A DNA stretch of 64,000 bases from positions 183,509 to 247,508 of the forward strand of contig DASYHQ010000017.1 in assembly GCA_035998445.1 (NCBI GenBank), in the 5' to 3' direction. Source of the stretch: Tepidisphaeraceae bacterium. GTDB taxonomy: Bacteria > Planctomycetota > Phycisphaerae > Tepidisphaerales > Tepidisphaeraceae. Below are positions 62,998 through 64,000 of the stretch, piece by piece. The notes beneath the pieces are model-generated. The model was not told the DNA's origin. It made no database searches and was given only the letters and a program-made list of their open reading frames with translations. How positions within the stretch are numbered: position 1 is the stretch's first letter; each line of letters starts with the position of its first letter. The translations under genes were made by a program, and so were the position numbers.

Positions 62998-63228
62998 CTT
63001 CCGTACAAGTACACGGAACTTCCGTACAAGTGCACGGAACTTCCGTACAAGTGCACGGAACTCTCGTACAAGTGCACGGAACTTCCGTACAAGTGCACGG
63101 AACTTCCGTACAAGTGCACGGAACTTCCGTACAAGTGCACGGAACTTCCGTACAAGTGCACGGAACTTCCGTACAACTGCACGGAACTTCCGTCGTGGAC
63201 GACGGGACTTCCGTACCACCGGGAAGCG
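62998..63228. repeat. Tandem array T4: eleven 21-bp palindromic units
   Basis: Eleven units of the form CTTCCGTACAAGTGCACGG plus AA; units 5-8 are identical. Each is a near-perfect inverted repeat (TTCCGTaCA / TGcACGGAA). Unit 10 (63187-63207) has a different sequence, yet keeps a 7-bp stem CCGTCGT/ACGACGG. Open frames (heptad GTSVQVH) are by-products. Confidence 0.92.
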
Positions 63229-63319
63229 AGAAGGGGACATCGGATGTCCCCTTTCCTTGACGCTCTGTTAGATTGAAAGCGTAATCGGTGCCGGGCCGGC
63301 CATTCAACGTCGATCCGTT

Positions 63320-63697
63320 ATGTCTCTTAAGTACGCGGAACTTCAAGACGTGATCTCGCACGGCGCGGCTGAGGGACGGCTGGACCTCGACGCGTTTCGG
63401 GCTTTTGCTCGGGAGCGGTTCGCGAGTTTTGAAGATGCCTGCAATGCCGTCGCGATCGAGATCGCCAGGCAGTTCCAGCGTTCGCAACTCACGTTCCGCG
63501 ATGCCGACGGGGCAATCAACGCGATAGAAGGCCAGATGATCGTCAGCGCGGCGAATGAGACGAACGCGTCGTTGCCGGAGCCCGCATGGTCCATCTACTT
63601 GGCATTTGATGCCGGTGAATGGGATCATGGCGAGGCGGGTGATCCCGTCGAGCGCTACACGATACCGCTACTGAAAGAGGCGCTCGGCGAGGCCTAG
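63320..63697 (+). CDS. Hypothetical protein
   Basis: 125 residues from ATG 63320. Soluble, acidic, no signal or TM: LKYAELQDVISHGAAEGRLD, an ARERFASFEDACNAVAIEIA helix, and a beta-rich end. The stop codon TAG (63695-63697) coincides with the left end of the MITE-like element 63694-63867, so the native C terminus may have been altered by the insertion. No family recognised. Confidence 0.5.
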   Translation: MSLKYAELQDVISHGAAEGRLDLDAFRAFARERFASFEDACNAVAIEIARQFQRSQLTFRDADGAINAIEGQMIVSAANETNASLPEPAWSIYLAFDAGEWDHGEAGDPVERYTIPLLKEALGEA

Positions 63698-63867
63698 AGC
63701 GGTTCTACCTCAGGTGTAGCATGTCATCCCGATGGGAGCGGTAGCGACCTGAGGGATCTCGAATTAGAGACGACTCTAGACAGTGGCGATCCCTCGGGTC
63801 GCTACCGCTCCCGCTCGGGATGACAGGGTTGCGGCCAGACGCTACACCCGAAGTTGAACCGCTCTAG
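63694..63867. mobile_element. MITE-like element with 27-bp inverted ends carrying family A repeat
   Basis: Ends CTAGAGCGGTTCTACC / GGTTGAACCGCTCTAG-type arms of about 27 bp (63694-63720 and 63841-63867) are inverted repeats ending in CTAG. Inside is a full family A palindrome (63723-63824). It lies 70 bp before a transposase gene. Confidence 0.6.
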
Positions 63868-63937
63868 GTAGCACGGACATTCATCCTCGCGCTTTCGGCT
63901 CGTTTCGTCGATGATGTCCTCCGTCAAGGAGGACCTG

Positions 63938-64000
63938 ATGGCCCATCGCCACCGCCACGAGTTGACCGACGCCCAGTGGGCGAAGATCGAGCCGCTGTTG
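63938..64000 (+). CDS. IS transposase, first 21 codons only (IS5-type)
   Basis: ATG 63938 after AAGGAGG: MAHRHRHELTDAQWAKIEPL, the usual opening of IS5-group DDE transposases (LTDxQWxxIEPLLP). The window ends here; catalytic residues and the right inverted repeat are outside. Confidence 0.8.
   Translation, partial: MAHRHRHELTDAQWAKIEPLL

Noticed and set aside
62617..63628. Long minus-strand frames reading EFRALVRK / EVPCTCT heptads
   Set aside because: Shadow of the T4 array and of the genes on the + strand.

Overview
The window looks like a chromosomal segment of a GC-rich planctomycete, most likely class Phycisphaerae (Tepidisphaerales-like). This is inferred from gene content: two membrane proteins with the lineage-typical CxxC...CPECG zinc ribbon, a pseudopilin with an H-x-DG type C-terminal motif, a deoxyhypusine-synthase-like gene, a eukaryote-type (GT3) glycogen synthase, and very many dispersed palindromic repeats between genes. 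No rRNA, tRNA or CRISPR array was seen.

Layout. 1-9 kb: 3' part of a xylulokinase gene, zinc-ribbon membrane protein, GNAT, PfkB kinase, sugar-phosphate isomerase, MOSC protein, YcgR/PilZ protein, MsrA and a DHH phosphoesterase. 9-19 kb: a 1588-residue PQQ-propeller/TPR protein, MTA phosphorylase, FAD oxidoreductase, GH5 hydrolase and a stand-alone nuoC. 19.3-19.6 kb: a strong candidate small RNA. 20-31 kb: membrane protein, ankyrin lipoprotein, purF, AAA+/TPR pair, SDR, small proteins, and an AraC/phytanoyl-CoA-dioxygenase pair. 31-42 kb: the DHS-like gene with a structured leader, hypAB, a His-rich peptide, a four-repeat DNA-binding-like protein, truB, and sdhC-DinB-Uma2-sdhA. 42-52 kb: antiporter, Gfo/Idh oxidoreductase, glycogen synthase divergent from a GHL6 glycosidase-like gene, and ilvN. 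52-64 kb: an AGXT2-type aminotransferase plus methylmalonate-semialdehyde dehydrogenase operon, a DUF4142 lipoprotein, an epimerase, a pseudopilin, and the first codons of an IS transposase at the right edge.

How genes work together. PfkB, sugar isomerase, GH5, GHL6, Gfo/Idh and xylulokinase point to plant-polysaccharide and sugar use. The aminotransferase and MmsA make a coherent beta-aminoisobutyrate/valine/thymine route to propionyl-CoA. HypA and HypB provide nickel insertion, although no hydrogenase or urease is in view.

The most interesting material is non-coding. (1) A roughly 200-nt RNA candidate at 19368-19574 has three hairpins, each with a C-rich (anti-Shine-Dalgarno-like) loop, ending in a textbook terminator. 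(2) Four tandem arrays are built on the same 21-bp period but unrelated sequences, most units carrying a short dyad. (3) A DHS-like gene has a 17-bp-spaced promoter and a leader of about 195 nt with several hairpins. (4) A roughly 650-bp composite repeat occurs twice and carries a boxA-like core. (5) Palindromic element families insert into one another. These are sequence-reading inferences and were not checked by any computation.
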